DNA from: Paramyrothecium sp. XJ0827
Taxonomy: Eukaryota; Ascomycota; Sordariomycetes; Hypocreales; Stachybotryaceae
Assembly: GCA_020881915.1 (NCBI GenBank)
Contig: JAJFPB010000001.1
Location: forward strand, 3,720,001 to 3,784,000
DNA: 64,000 nucleotides
Reading direction: 5' to 3'
Shown here one piece after another: positions 22,878-35,701 of the stretch. How positions within the stretch are numbered: position 1 is the first letter of the stretch; every line of letters begins with the position of its first letter. The notes under the pieces were generated by a model. The model did no database searches. It was not told the origin of the DNA and saw only the letters and a list, made by a program, of their open reading frames with translations. The position numbers were made by a program, and so were the translations under genes.

Positions 22878-24365
22878 ATGTCTGCTCCAGATGCAGGAGC
22901 GGCGCCTCCAAAGCCGCGTCTAAAGATCAACATCAGCAGGTCGACTTCCTTCGTCAACGATGCGTCCGCCGCCTCGGCAGCCTCAGCAGCCTCAGCAACG
23001 ACCCCCGCCGACGGCCACCGCAAGGTCAAGATCAAAGTGACGCCATCCGCCGCCGCAACTCCTGTAGAACAGACCCCCGTCGTCACCAAGGCTGGTCGTC
23101 AACCGAAGCCTACGCAGAAGCTCGTCGAGAGCAGGAAGCGCCCGCGCGACGAGGAGGAGGACGAGGCCGCGGTGCCATCGTCGGCGCATTCGCACGGCCC
23201 CCCGACAAAGATCAAGATTCGACAGACACCGAAAAACGCGCCGACACAGCTTGTGGTTAAGCCCCGCGGTCGGCCTCCCGTACACCCGCCGGGCGATGGC
23301 TACGACTCGGAGGCCAGCGACCGTGAGGTGGACCCTGCCATCGAGGAGCAGTTCATTTTGCGGATGATGCCGGGTGAACACTGCGACTATGTGCGGTGGT
23401 GTATGGAGAATGGAAAGATGGGGATACATAAGAGTCAAGGCGGCGCAGACATCTCGCTCAAGTTCTTCGAAGAAGACACGCGTCGCGCCATCATGACAGT
23501 CAAGGGACAAGCCTTTGCTGCCATCATGGTAGACCTGCCCACCATCACCGAATCGATGAAGACATGGGACAAGAAGTCCTTTATGAAATCAGCCGACATC
23601 TGCCAGATGCTACTGGTCCTTGACAAGGTGAAAACGGAGGAGGAGGCCCGGCACGCACCGCTACCCACCATGCTGGACCCGAACTTCAAGTGGCCACACG
23701 GTCTCACACCCCCCATGCACGACTGCGTTAACCGCAGATTTGCCAAAACGATCAGCAGGAAGGAAATCGAGGACAAGGAGGCGGAAGTGGACCGACTCCT
23801 CACGGAGGACGCTAAGGCCGCCTCAACCAAGTGGGAGTGGGTGGACGACCGCCAGCCGGATGCCGACGACGAGTACGCCGACGAGGACGCGGAGGGTGAG
23901 GTGGACGAGAGCATGGGCTACTTTGCCCCGCGCGACGAGGACGGGGACGACCAGCTGTTCGGCGAAGCGGACGACGACCTCGAGGCGGATCTCGAGGCCG
24001 CGTTCGCGGAGACGCCGCCCGCAGGCATGCTCGACATGACGACGCCCATGACGGCGCAGGCCGAGACGCCGGCCACCGCGTTCCAGCAGAGCATCGAGAT
24101 GGACGACGACGAGTCCGACGACGACGACGACGATGATGACGACGACGACGAGGACCTCGACGAGGACCAGCGCGCCGCGCGCGACGAGGCCCAGGGCGTC
24201 AAGGACATCATCGCCGAGATGGAGAAGCAGCTCGCCAAGAGCATCGCGGACCGCGAGCGCACGCAGAACAAGATCTTGCGCGACCGCATCGAGAAGCAGA
24301 TCAAGCAGCTCAAGTCCGAAATTGAGCTCAAGAAGCAGTCCATCGGTATGGAAACCGATGACTAG
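22878..24365 (+). CDS. taf7: Transcription initiation factor TFIID subunit TAF7
   Basis: A TFIID component that in other eukaryotes binds TAF1 and restrains its activities during pre-initiation complex assembly. The single exon encodes 495 residues. Residues 1 to about 150 are basic and Ala/Pro/Thr-rich. The TAFII55 N-terminal domain spans about 155-250, with EEQFILRMMPGEHCDYVRW, a variable acidic hairpin, then RRAIMTVKGQAFAAIMVDLPTITESMKTWD and the ending SADICQMLLVLD. PHGLTPPMHDCVNRRF follows, which is typical of fungal TAF7/Ptr6. The C-terminal third is very acidic and contains a run of twelve Asp, ending in a charged coiled coil (GVKDIIAEMEKQLAKSI to the end). The third-codon GC content rises sharply in the acidic part. 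Confidence 0.94.
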   Translation: MSAPDAGAAPPKPRLKINISRSTSFVNDASAASAASAASATTPADGHRKVKIKVTPSAAATPVEQTPVVTKAGRQPKPTQKLVESRKRPRDEEEDEAAVPSSAHSHGPPTKIKIRQTPKNAPTQLVVKPRGRPPVHPPGDGYDSEASDREVDPAIEEQFILRMMPGEHCDYVRWCMENGKMGIHKSQGGADISLKFFEEDTRRAIMTVKGQAFAAIMVDLPTITESMKTWDKKSFMKSADICQMLLVLDKVKTEEEARHAPLPTMLDPNFKWPHGLTPPMHDCVNRRFAKTISRKEIEDKEAEVDRLLTEDAKAASTKWEWVDDRQPDADDEYADEDAEGEVDESMGYFAPRDEDGDDQLFGEADDDLEADLEAAFAETPPAGMLDMTTPMTAQAETPATAFQQSIEMDDDESDDDDDDDDDDDEDLDEDQRAARDEAQGVKDIIAEMEKQLAKSIADRERTQNKILRDRIEKQIKQLKSEIELKKQSIGMETDD

Positions 24366-24766
24366 AGAGTCGTTGGTACACGTCATCTGGCCGGAAAACA
24401 TTTCATGGCTACGGCGCCACGCGAAAGCGGCAGCAACGTGGGCGTTCATTCTTTGCGCAAACATACTTTGTATTCAGGGGACAAGCGGGCGTTCTTGGGA
24501 CAAATGGGGAATCAAAACACAATCGAGGCCAGGACATGGTTCATTCAGGGAGGTTCCGCACCGGGGCGTTCAGAGGCCGGCGATACGGCTCGCATGTGTT
24601 TGCTGTATATTATTATGATAGAAGGCTCTGTATTTATCAAGACTCCGCCTTCACCCACAAACTCTCAAGTGTATAGCTCTTTCGCAGTCTTGTGACCAGC
24701 TTTCAGGAGTGGCATTCAGGTACCGCCTCTCAACCATGCACTGGATTCGAGCGCTGTACTTGCGCC
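24366..24766. other. Convergent 3' flanks
   Basis: Tail-to-tail spacer between TAF7 and the minus-strand coiled-coil gene. It would contain both terminators. A possible extra 3' exon of the minus-strand gene (near 24730-24645) cannot be excluded. Confidence 0.35.
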
Positions 24767-25768
24767 TTACCGCAAGGCTTGGATGGCGGCCGACTCGTTC
24801 CTTACCAGGATGATCTCAACCGTCTCAATGACGTCCTTCCAGCGGACGTCCCGGCAGAACGCCTCCAGGCTTTCTGCAGGGGCTGCAGCCTGAGCCAGGC
24901 GGTGCCGTATGCGTCTCCGTATCGTTTTCTGTATGAAGACTGCCATAGGTGCGTCTCGCTTCGATTGCTGCTTCAAGTAGTTGGCGACAAAGGTGCCGTC
25001 GTCAAGAGGAGTGGTCTTGTGGTCGCGGTTCCAGCGGCGGGTTGAAGCGATGGTCTCTTGGATTCGCTTCTTGACTGCTTCTGCACCATGCGTTGCAGCT
25101 TTGACGTCGCGTTTCCTGGTCACAGCGACGTTGTGCGCTCTTTCGTTGGTCCTCGTGCTGGCTTTCGCCCTTGCCATTGCTCTTGTTTCTACGCCTGCGT
25201 GCTGGGTAGGGTGTGGAGTTGTGCCACTTGTGCCAGTTGGTACTGAGCTCTTTGATGCTTGCAATTGGTCAATCTGGGTGATGACACTTTCAACCAGGAC
25301 TCGCAAATCGGTCGTCTCGAGCTCGAACTGCTTCAGAAGCTTTGCCATTTGTGCCCTGCAAGATTCCTGATCGACTTTGCAGTGTTCCTGGTCTTCCCCC
25401 ACCTCCGCCATGCGGGCCTTGACAGCTAGGATCTCGTGCCACATCTCGTTGAGGCGCGATTCGTGCTTCTCGCGGAAGTCCTTGTCCTTGGCCGTACACA
25501 CCACCAGTTGCTGTAGGTCCCGCTCGAGCCGGTCCGCCTGCGCGCCCACGGCCCGGATGTTGAGCTCGAAAGTCATGCGGGCAAGGGCGTCCGCCTGGGC
25601 GTGGAGCTGCGAGCTGTACGAGGAGCTCTGCGTTGACTGCGAGGGTGTTGGAGCTACCGCAGTCACCTGGCTGAGGAGACTATCGCGCTGGGTGAGTGGA
25701 GGAGTGGTCGACGGGACCGAAAGGTGTCTGGAGATTGTCATGCTGGGCTCTTTTGTGCCTTGGAGCAT
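24767..25768 (-). CDS. Unassigned coiled-coil protein
   Basis: I do not recognise this family. From the first ATG of the frame (25768) it encodes 333 residues. The first 70 are Ser/Thr/Gln-rich. About 70-200 is a strong heptad-like coiled coil (DRLERDLQQLVV, NEMWHEILAVKARMAEVGEDQ, AQMAKLLKQFELETTDLRVLVE). A basic Lys/Arg/Ala-rich stretch and a helical C terminus (APMAVFIQKTIRRRIRHRLAQ, then WKDVIETVEIILVRNE) follow. Upstream of 25768 the frame stays open to a TTG at 25846, so a spliced 5' exon is possible. The stop TAA at 24769-24767 overlaps a donor-like GTAAGG, so a further 3' exon is also possible. A structural or chromosome-associated role would be a guess. Confidence 0.55.
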   Translation of the reverse strand: MLQGTKEPSMTISRHLSVPSTTPPLTQRDSLLSQVTAVAPTPSQSTQSSSYSSQLHAQADALARMTFELNIRAVGAQADRLERDLQQLVVCTAKDKDFREKHESRLNEMWHEILAVKARMAEVGEDQEHCKVDQESCRAQMAKLLKQFELETTDLRVLVESVITQIDQLQASKSSVPTGTSGTTPHPTQHAGVETRAMARAKASTRTNERAHNVAVTRKRDVKAATHGAEAVKKRIQETIASTRRWNRDHKTTPLDDGTFVANYLKQQSKRDAPMAVFIQKTIRRRIRHRLAQAAAPAESLEAFCRDVRWKDVIETVEIILVRNESAAIQALR

Positions 25769-26259
25769 TCCCAAGGGGCGGACGTTCAACTCGTGGTGGA
25801 TGAGCGACGTTGTACCTGCTTCTGACGAGAAAGAAGCGCCAAGCAATGTGCCAGTAGAGAGAATTCAGCCAACGTGAAGATCTTGGGCCTATGGTGATGG
25901 CCGAAGAGAAGGAAATTGGAGGTTTGAGGACGCAGATGTAGATCAATTCAAGGTATCAATGTGAGGTAGCTGATCGGGTTTGGTACAATCTCGTACCGTG
26001 CCTCGTTCTTCCTTGCCTTCCGAGTTGACAAGACAACGATCGTGGAAGCGAGCAGGAGCGCGTGTGATGTTTGTTGTTGGCGTGAGCCATGAAGAAGTGC
26101 AAGTAGGGCAAGGCGCATGGTTGAGCACCTTCCTCGGAGTATACGATGAGGTAAGGCAAGATAAGGCAAGTTAGGGGAAGTAGGGGAGGTAGTGGAGGTA
26201 GTGGGAGAACTTCGCCAAAGCCTTCCCATCTTAACTCACCGCACCTCACCTCATCTTGC
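25769..26259. other. Intergenic region with purine-rich repeats
   Basis: Promoter of the coiled-coil gene and 3' flank of the DUF3074 gene. At about 26147-26205 there is a tandem-like plus-strand purine tract (aggtaaggcaagataaggcaag, then repeated gaggtagtg units), which is pyrimidine-rich for the minus-strand gene and may mark its core promoter. Confidence 0.4.
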
Positions 26260-27204
26260 CTATTCCACGCTTCGGTCATCCGTTGCGTTGTCTTGTCCTT
26301 CACTGTCATCTTCCACATCCGCTCGCCTCTTCCCTTTCCTCTCCGTCGAGATCCATCCCAGGAACATGTCCACGTCCTTCGCTATGAACCCGGGCACCGT
26401 CAACCGCTGCAGCCAGGCCGGCAGCACGCCGCGCGCATCCGACACCGTCCCCATGATCCACTCAACGCCGCCCTCCATCTCCCGCAGCCTCTCCACGCTC
26501 GTGTACGCGCCCCAGACCGTTTCCCTCTCCTCCGCCTCGGCCTCCGGGTCCCGCAGCGCAATCTGTATTACCATGACTTCGCGATGGTCGCGGGCAGAGC
26601 AGGTGACTTGCAACACCGGGAATATGCGAGGGTTGAGTGGACTGGGCATCTTGTGCACTGATTCCTCCAGCTTCAAGGTCCAACTCACCCAGGCGTCTCC
26701 GTCTACCTCGATCTCCAGGCCTGAACAGTCCCAGGTCTGCAGTAAACTCGTCGACAACACTGTAGGCGTAAATTCCTTCTCTGTTTTGGCGTGATTGTCC
26801 TTGAACGTCTTGACCCATTCGTCCCAGCTTGCTGTCCCCGTCGCTGCGGCATCTTGATGAACGCTCCGCCGCAAGATCCAGTTCTCGCTTCGCACCTTGG
26901 TCCCATCTACATGTGGCTCTTGGTGTTGCCGCGCCACTGCCTGGAGATCCGCAGCCGATACGCTACGCTCGTACAAATGTACTGGCGCCGTCGAGTGGTC
27001 AAAGTGCTTGGTGCCTTTTGGCTTCCATGACGAGGTTGACGTTGCCGAGGAGTCAGAGGAGGGTACGTCTTCGATAAAAGAGCGGCCTTCGGCCAAAATC
27101 GAGGCGAGCAGTGGTTTGAGATCTTGTGCTGAGGCGGAGTCTGAGGGTAACTGCGAGCGCCGCACTCCCCAGAGGCGCACCCAAGGCCCATACTCCTTCG
27201 TCAT
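26260..27204 (-). CDS. DUF3074 domain protein (START-like fold)
   Basis: A single-exon gene for 314 residues. The conserved features of fungal DUF3074 proteins are present in order: GPWVRLWGV at the N terminus, a Ser/Thr-rich linker with WKPKGTKHF, the block VHLYERSVSAADLQAVA then WILRRSVHQDAAATGTASWDEW, and later VLSTSLLQTWDCSG, RIFPVLQVTCSARDHREVMVIQIAL and GTVSDARGVLPAWLQRLTVPGFIAKDVDMFLGWI. The domain belongs to the START-like superfamily, so lipid or other hydrophobic-ligand binding is plausible, but the function of the family is not established. The C terminus ends in a basic then acidic disordered tail. ATG at 27204 gives the family-like start. Confidence 0.85.
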   Translation of the reverse strand: MTKEYGPWVRLWGVRRSQLPSDSASAQDLKPLLASILAEGRSFIEDVPSSDSSATSTSSWKPKGTKHFDHSTAPVHLYERSVSAADLQAVARQHQEPHVDGTKVRSENWILRRSVHQDAAATGTASWDEWVKTFKDNHAKTEKEFTPTVLSTSLLQTWDCSGLEIEVDGDAWVSWTLKLEESVHKMPSPLNPRIFPVLQVTCSARDHREVMVIQIALRDPEAEAEERETVWGAYTSVERLREMEGGVEWIMGTVSDARGVLPAWLQRLTVPGFIAKDVDMFLGWISTERKGKRRADVEDDSEGQDNATDDRSVE

Positions 27205-28053
27205 ATCGTCGAAGCTGAATGAGACGCAGAAAGGTCGGACAGCCCGTCTGGATGCCGATCGGATTCCGGTGGCTAGTTTTAGATGTTTCTGTCTAATTGG
27301 CCGGACACGGCTTGGGTCAAGAAAGGCAGCCCCCGATCAGGAGTGAGACAGCTTTCAATCTTCAGCATCGGATTTGAATCACAATAAGGATTGAGCCGCA
27401 GGTTGAATTCGCGTTGTAAGGCTAGTCCAGTCCATGTGCTCAGACGTAGTGATGTAAGTTGCCGCCACTCCCGGTCCGAGGCGCCGCGACTTGTCCGGTC
27501 CGCTACTAATGAAACATTAACTAACACACGACAAAGACAAACATGTTTCTGCGCGTGCCAAAAATAAAAAATAAAAATAAAAACAGACACACGCGTTTGA
27601 CCGAAGTAGCCTGAAAATCTTGCCCAAGTAACTAGGTAGAACGCGAAGGAGTATGGGTCGCATGAGCAACTTTGGTTCACTCCAGTAGCGACGTTGCGTC
27701 AAAATGGTAAGGGAAAGAAATGCATCAGAGTGCAACAAACTGGAGCAGTAGGAGGATGTTACTGAAGACACTACATCGTTCGGCACATAGCCAGCCATGG
27801 AGAATGTGTTTAGCTTCGAGGAGAAAATCCTAGGAAAGTCACATTGCAATGACGAACACGAACGAGCGTTTGAAGTCTATATCATTAAGCATTATTTACT
27901 TATAGCTTCGTGTATCGGGCGGGCCGTCCAAGGGTTCGCCTCCTGAGAGCCTTATTTTCAAACGTTATGTACAGTGTGAACCAAACAGTCTCCCATTGCT
28001 CCAATCCAACTGACACCATTTCTTGTCTCGGTGAAATGCAGAGCTTTCTACTT
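27205..28053. other. Intergenic region
   Basis: Promoter of the DUF3074 gene on one side and 3' region of cyp51B on the other. An A-rich imperfect repeat (aaaaataaaaaataaaaataaaaacag at about 27560-27586) is the only low-complexity feature. No exon is seen. Confidence 0.4.
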
Positions 28054-29815
<1,762 letters not shown>

Positions 29816-31459
29816 GACTGTCGATGTCGCGATGCTGCGCCTGTTGAATTCTTGAATTCTGGGGAGGTTGCAGGCTCAGGAAGTCGCAGGGCAATGAAGG
29901 GATACGAGCCGGTGTTCGAGCGGGAGGTAGTACGAGGAAAGATACACCCTGTAGGAGAAAGGGGGAGGAGGAGGAGAGAATGAAGGAGCAATTGGGGACT
30001 CGGTATTAATAAACTGCCTCTCTTTCACAGGCCGGCCCAGGTAACGAACGATCAGGGCCTGTTGAGATTGGGGGGCAGATGAACTTATTATTATGGCTTG
30101 GGCGATAGAAAATGCGCGACCCACTCGAGGCGATTTAGTTAATCGTGCCTGTCGATGCTGCGGCTGCGAAAGGGGGCCTGGGGAACTTGACCAATACCTG
30201 TGAAATGGGAGGCACGGCTTGGAATCTCAAGGTATACAGCCAGTACCCACCGCATAGTCCCATGAAACTGGCACATTTTGTTCGTGCAAGCGTTCTCAGG
30301 AACTACCCAATCAGAAAAGCGGGATCTAAGCCGACAAATCGCATGATTCGTATTCGCATTTCCGAGGTACGATTGATGGCACACACCTACAATACGGCGT
30401 ACACGCTCTAATCCCTTCTCATCTTTCCTTGGCCTTACCAAGAGTACCCTTTCAATATTTCATGGGTTCCTCTCCAACTCGGCAGACAAATCGCTTGAGA
30501 GGCCCAAGGATGGCCAGAAAGGTCCAGCCCGTGGCATCCCCAACGATGCTACTAGGCGAAATCTAGGATAGGGCCCTGATGATCGTGGTTCGAGTTTCCT
30601 TCACCAACGCACCACCCTGTGATAACCTAGTAATAAAAAGTCTGAGCATACGAAATTAATGTCGCCGCTGTCCTTGCCTCCTGCGATTCGCACCTTGAAC
30701 ACTTCCCGAAAGATTGTCTCTTTTCCTGATCCTCTTTTGAATGGTGACGATCCCATGCAACACGCCATGCGTGGCTAATGGTGCATGACGGAATTCTGAG
30801 GGAGGGTGCGAATACGATCCCGACAAATCCTGACGACAAAAAATTTCACCATGTGTTTCTGATCAGCGGCATTCGTCAACCCGCGCGAGCTGTTGCCCCA
30901 TGCTAGGTACCCTTTTTCGCTCTTCTTCTTCGTTTCTTGAACACGCCTCTGGCCATGACTGGGTTTGTGTAAAATTTCAAGCATTTGGCTCGCGTTTCCA
31001 CAGCATGGATGAGGTCACACGTTACCAACCCTACCCTCAACAGTGACGTGGAATCGACGTCCCTGCAACAGCATTGCAAATCAACTCGCACGCACCATAG
31101 GGTGTTTCAATGTTCCTATATTTCTTTTTATTTCGCAACTGCCGAGTCCGCCGTAGCAGCCACAAATCTGTCCAACATCTTAAACTAACGTCAATCAAGA
31201 CATCTCACACTCCGAAGCATGGCTAGCTCCATGTACTCCCAAATATATCAAACAACGCCGTCCCCTGAAACGCTCTTCACCTGCTCAGCAAAGCACCTCC
31301 TGGCCTGTGTGGCTGAGGTGCACAAGATGCCGTCCCTTGTAGATGCCAGATGAAGCAAACATAAACGCCAACCCTCGTTCTTGAGCATATAAGCCATAAT
31401 CGCGTTCAACCGTTAAGTGTCATCCTCATTAATCCGTTCGACTGGGCGGTCGCTTGTTC
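29816..31459. other. cyp51B upstream region, 1.6 kb
   Basis: Contains the promoter of cyp51B and the 3' flank of the next minus-strand gene. No convincing exon occurs on either strand. The final 200 bases before the cyp51B start carry ctcc-rich tracts on the minus strand (29950-29990), consistent with its 5' leader. Confidence 0.4.
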
Positions 31460-32683
31460 TCAGCTCTGAGCGACAATGCTTCTGCCCACGTCCCCCCATC
31501 GGAATCTCCGCAGAGTGCCGCCAGACGTTCGCATTACCTCACGGCCGCACGATGCAGTTTCGTTGACGCTGCCAACGCTCGCGGCCAGGGCCTCTTGCCT
31601 CCCAACTTCTCGCCCAATAACATAGCCAGCTCCGAAACCAACCACAGATACGAGGACGACAACACCAGCACTCACGACCCAGGTGAGAAGTGTGGGAGAG
31701 ATGGTGCCTTCTTCCGGAGCGGGAGCCGTCCTCTTCTTCTTTGTTGCCCGTGGGCTTCGGGTTGCTGAAGTGGGTCGCTTGGGTTTCTCAGTAGCCAGAA
31801 CCCCCTCCGCTCTAGATGGCGAGGGCGGGGGCGACATTCGTCTCCGGGCCTGCGTCTGTGGGCTCGTCTGCGCCGGTGTGGGTTCCTGCAATAGTTCCGA
31901 CTCCGGGACCAGGCGTAGTTCGACGGGTTGAGTGCTCGGACCCACCCCAGCGTTGGCGGCCCGCCGAGCCTCCGCTTCCTCCTTTGATTTTGGCAATCCC
32001 CTCGCAGCCGCTGCACATGATAGCAGCGTCGTCAAAGATGCCCGCAACGCCGCATCATTGTCTTCTCGAGCTGACGGAGACATGAAGTTGGGGCCCCCTC
32101 GGTGCACTCGTGTCTGCGACCGCTGCGAAAACGAGGGTCGCGTAAAGCCGCTGTGGGGGTGGGGAGGGATGGCTGCGTTGGTAGAATGACTTCGATGGTG
32201 GAGATAGGCAGGGGGGTGAGAAAAGGCGTTGGGCTGTGGACGGAAAACTGGACGGTCTGACGCTCGGCCCAGGGCAGTCGCGTTGTCGCCATCGTCCGAG
32301 CTGGCATCGGATTCGTCTGCTTCGAGTTCTTCTACAGATGGCTGGACGTTTTCGTTGGAACTTGACAGCAGCCTGTCTTCATCGCTCTCGCTCTCATCGT
32401 ATTCTTCCTGGCTGCTGGTCCCGGCCGTGTTGATCGCTGTCTGTTGGTGAGATATCGATCTCGCAGAAGCATGAAGACGTCGCCTTCGGTTGAATGCCGC
32501 GCCGACCTGTAGCCCAGTTGTAACTATCTCGTCGCCGATGCTCGAGAGGGATGACGATGATGGTTGCGATGAGACCTCGACCCATGATTCTACTCAAAGT
32601 TAGAGACGTGTGAATTCCAACATGTGATATCACCATCACTTACCGTCAAAGCGACGTTGATGTGGCAAGCCGGGGCTGGACAT
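31460..32683 (-). CDS. Unassigned membrane protein with C-terminal single transmembrane segment
   Basis: I do not recognise the family by name. Exons 32683-32644 and 32589-31460 give 389 residues; the first exon codes only MSSPGLPHQRRFD. Residues 14 to about 185 are Ser/Gln/His-rich and partly acidic (EEYDESESDEDRLLSSSNE). A more ordered helix follows (REDNDAALRASLTTLLSCAAAARGLPKSKEEAEARRA). After a Pro/Lys-rich linker (TKKKRTAPAPEE) comes one membrane segment, about 20 residues of LLTWVVSAGVVVLVSVVGFGAGYVIG, and a tail of about 50 residues. This layout suggests a cytosol-facing protein anchored near its C terminus in an organelle membrane. Intron 1 (54 bases) has GTAAGT and TAG sites. Splicing is supported by frame, not by homology. 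Confidence 0.65.
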
Positions 32684-35600
32684 GACAGCGGCTTCCGAGG
32701 CCCGGACTGGTTGCTGTCGGGATGGGCTGCCTTGCTCATCCATGTTGGGTATCGGAGCCCCGCGCCCAAGTGTCACGATATCGCTGTTGTTTTCTGCGAT
32801 AAGCAAGAAGCAGGTCGTGAAAGTTCGGCCTCTGCTCCGAGTGTCCTCCTCCTCCTGTAGGTGTATGCACGAAACAGCGAAGAAGGAAAAACGACAGGTG
32901 GTTTAAGGATCGCCGGTGAGGGCGTTATCGGACTAAGAGGTGGACGTCGCTTATCACGGAGCGGTCCCTGCGCGGCCAGGTGGGGGGGAGAGGAGGCGGG
33001 CGCTCTTTGTGAAGGCGGGGGAGGGGACAAGCTGGAAAGGAAGAAAGGAAGAAAAATCAAAAGAGGGAGGAAAGGGACAGGATTTCAGAAGATGCGGATT
33101 GTAAATACTGAATGTCGGTGTAGAAGCCAAGATGGTAACCTCCGGATCTGGACCCTCAAGCGCGCCTTTGGAAGCTAAGCAACGGCGTTAAGCTGGCAGG
33201 TGGCTGTCTTGTGGTGTTGGGTTGGGTTGAGGATCCGGGAGATGGGACACAAGGCACGAGAGAGGGCGCCCAGGTCAGCGGACAGTGGGCGGTGCCGGGG
33301 GGGAGAGTAGAGGTAGCGGTACCTTTAACCAGGTAGCTGCGCAGAATGTGGGGACGATGCGACAGCGTCACGCGCCAGTTTCTTAGTAGAGCAAAGGAAC
33401 GCAAAGGCAAGGCAAGGCGGGCAAAGTGTAGTATGGTACAGTATTTCCCTACATGAGGTACCTTAATGCAGACGCACGCAACCCAGAAAAAGGCTGGCGT
33501 CTTCTCGTTCCCATGTCATGTGATGAAAGGCCATTGTCAACGGACGTTCCATACCGCCATGCCATGTCTCGGGTACAAAGCCCAAGGTCACAGACAGAGG
33601 TCTTGCGTTTACACTCGAGCACATCATGCGCTCCCCCACATGAAGCGCGATCTCAAATGTCGTGCCTTTCACATTGAGATTCGGGTTCCGTAGTCTTAGA
33701 CTTAGCGGAGGGAGCAAATGGTTATACCAATCAGGCCTCAACCGCAGATATATTACTGTCTGTAGGAACGGTACCGTACCCGACCTTCCTATATCGAAGG
33801 CGCTTTGTTTTAATAGGACGGTGCTCCGCACCGAGGGAAAGATAAGGCAACGATTAGATGAGACCCATGGTATCAACTTGCCAACTAAATCGCCTATTGG
33901 AGTTCTGCTTAACCTACTCTCGAACGCGCAGAAGTCATGCGAAGCCCACGTAAACTCACCCATTATTAGCACAACGCCCTAATCATCTAGCATTGGTGAT
34001 GTTCACCCCAAAGTCATGCTAAAAAGAGCGAGCCCCTTGTCCGAATCTCCGTACCGATGACGATTACTTCCCTGGCCCCCAACGAGATGCTTTTCGATCT
34101 ACGCCGTTAGCCAATCTGCAACGGTAGACTCTCTCCCCTTTCTTCCCATCCAAGCGGTCGCAGGGCGGTGAATGAGTAGCTGAGACAAGTGGGTGCCGTG
34201 AGAGCAGTTAAGGTACCGGCTCACCTTCGAACACGTGTACCTCTACCTTCTCCCACTTGCGCCCACTCTCGTGGTGCGATGCCCGCGTGTGCCGCCGCTA
34301 ACGTAAGAGCGACGAAACAAACCACCGAATGCTGTGCCCGGTTGGGGGAAGGGGGTCACACCCTCCGATCAGAGGCGACCAGCTAAAGGTACGATATAAT
34401 CCTCCGCATGCGCCTAAGTGGACCCTGTCCCTATGTGCATGCAGTGGACAGCAACATGGCGTTTGGAAAGATGGTGTGTCCTGGCTCCTGATATTTATTA
34501 TTGCCTTAAGTAGCTCCAACTCTACGTTGCTCGCTTTACTACTAGTATCTGATCGGGGGCCGGAGGATACAGAGACATACGCAGGATGCAATCCCAGGAT
34601 TGATCTGTCTCGGAATTATATGCCGGGCATATACTTAAAAACACAGGTACGCTGTTGGTCAGCAGGCGGCTTTGGGCCATCGGTTGTGCTTCCAACCACT
34701 ACTCGTCACATGGAGAGTTGCGAGCTGAATCCGCCCGCCCTGTAGACTGGAGGCCCATGACGAGTAACGAGCTAGGGTTATAGGCACCTATCAGCAGCAC
34801 GAGACGACCTACCTTAGTATGCTGATGCCTGTAGTGAGCTGAAGGCTGCCATCCTTACCTCAACTTCATACAGAATCACGTCCTGACTCTTCTACCACAC
34901 GGTCACATGGCAAGAGCCATTAAAGAGGCTCAAGCACCTGCATACTTTGGAATCAAAAACAAGGGCCCAACAGTCACATAGCACAGGCTTGACACGCATC
35001 GTCTGATTTCAGAACATTGAATGAATTGACATTACTTTTGAGATCTCTAAACGCCGTGTTTTTACATGCGAAAACCGTATCTAACAATGGAACCACGCAA
35101 CCATGGAGATGGCACATACTTACCAGGTCTGAGAGGTATAATCGAGAGCAAGCTGGGGATTTCATCGACGACGGCGATCGATCGGTACGCCGGGAAGAAA
35201 TAGGGAGGATCCTTGACCAGGGCGAACGCCGCGGCATCGCGGTTGTCCGCGTTATGATGATGGTATCTTCGCAAAAGCCCCCAGAACCCGCAGATGAAAT
35301 CCGCACGAACCAAGTTTAGCCCAAACAGCCGGAAGCCAGCGACCCGGAACAGGTCAAAGGCCCCGTAGATAGCCCACACATCCCTCGGAAGCCCACTTGA
35401 GGTTGTCGCAATGCGCAACCTGCTTGATGACCCATCTCCCAACATCAAAAAGCTCCAACATGCCCAAATGCCAAGCCTTAGTAGGTAGGCCGACGAGAAA
35501 GCCACGAGCCCACGGTCCACGTGAAGAATGTAGGAAAAGCCCCCGGTCCATCAAATGCTACCGGCACGAGTGCTAGGCAACATCTTTCTCAAAGCCCACA

Positions 35601-35701
35601 GCCTCGACATCGCCGAAGCGCCAACTTGTGTTGAAACGACAGTCCACTAAACCCAAACACCCACTCAGAAAACCCGAGCGAAAGCCCTCATGTTGCCCCG
35701 T
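32684..35701. other. 3 kb gene-poor region
   Basis: The part next to 32684 is the promoter of the membrane-protein gene (pyrimidine-rich on the minus strand, 32970-33070). The rest, 33400-35000, has no supported exon and includes several aggtac/ggtacc words. One open frame on the minus strand at 35062-35520 is listed separately as doubtful. Confidence 0.35.
35062..35520 (-). CDS. Doubtful hypothetical ORF, possible exon of an unannotated gene
   Basis: A 152-residue open frame rich in aromatic and aliphatic residues (DLFRVAGFRLFGLNLVRADF, then FFPAYRSIAVVDEIPSLLS). A strong donor (GTAAGT) occurs after the codon block LSIIPLRPG near 35125, so the real coding part, if any, would end there. An overlapping frame on the same strand is also open. 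I see no family resemblance. It lies 0.2 kb downstream (on the minus strand) of the nucleolin-like gene. It could be chance, a decayed gene or a lineage-specific exon. Confidence 0.2.
   Translation of the reverse strand: MDRGLVAFSSAYLLRLGIWACWSFLMLGDGSSSRLRIATTSSGLPRDVWAIYGAFDLFRVAGFRLFGLNLVRADFICGFWGLLRRYHHHNADNRDAAAFALVKDPPYFFPAYRSIAVVDEIPSLLSIIPLRPGKYVPSPWLRGSIVRYGFRM

Noticed and set aside
23823..24464. 213-residue minus-strand frame rich in Val and Leu
   Set aside because: This is the complement of the acidic, GC-rich TAF7 coding sequence.
33150..33230. ggaagctaagca word as in a 5S rRNA
   Set aside because: Only about 12 bases match, the rest of a 5S gene is absent, and fungal 5S lacks this exact context.
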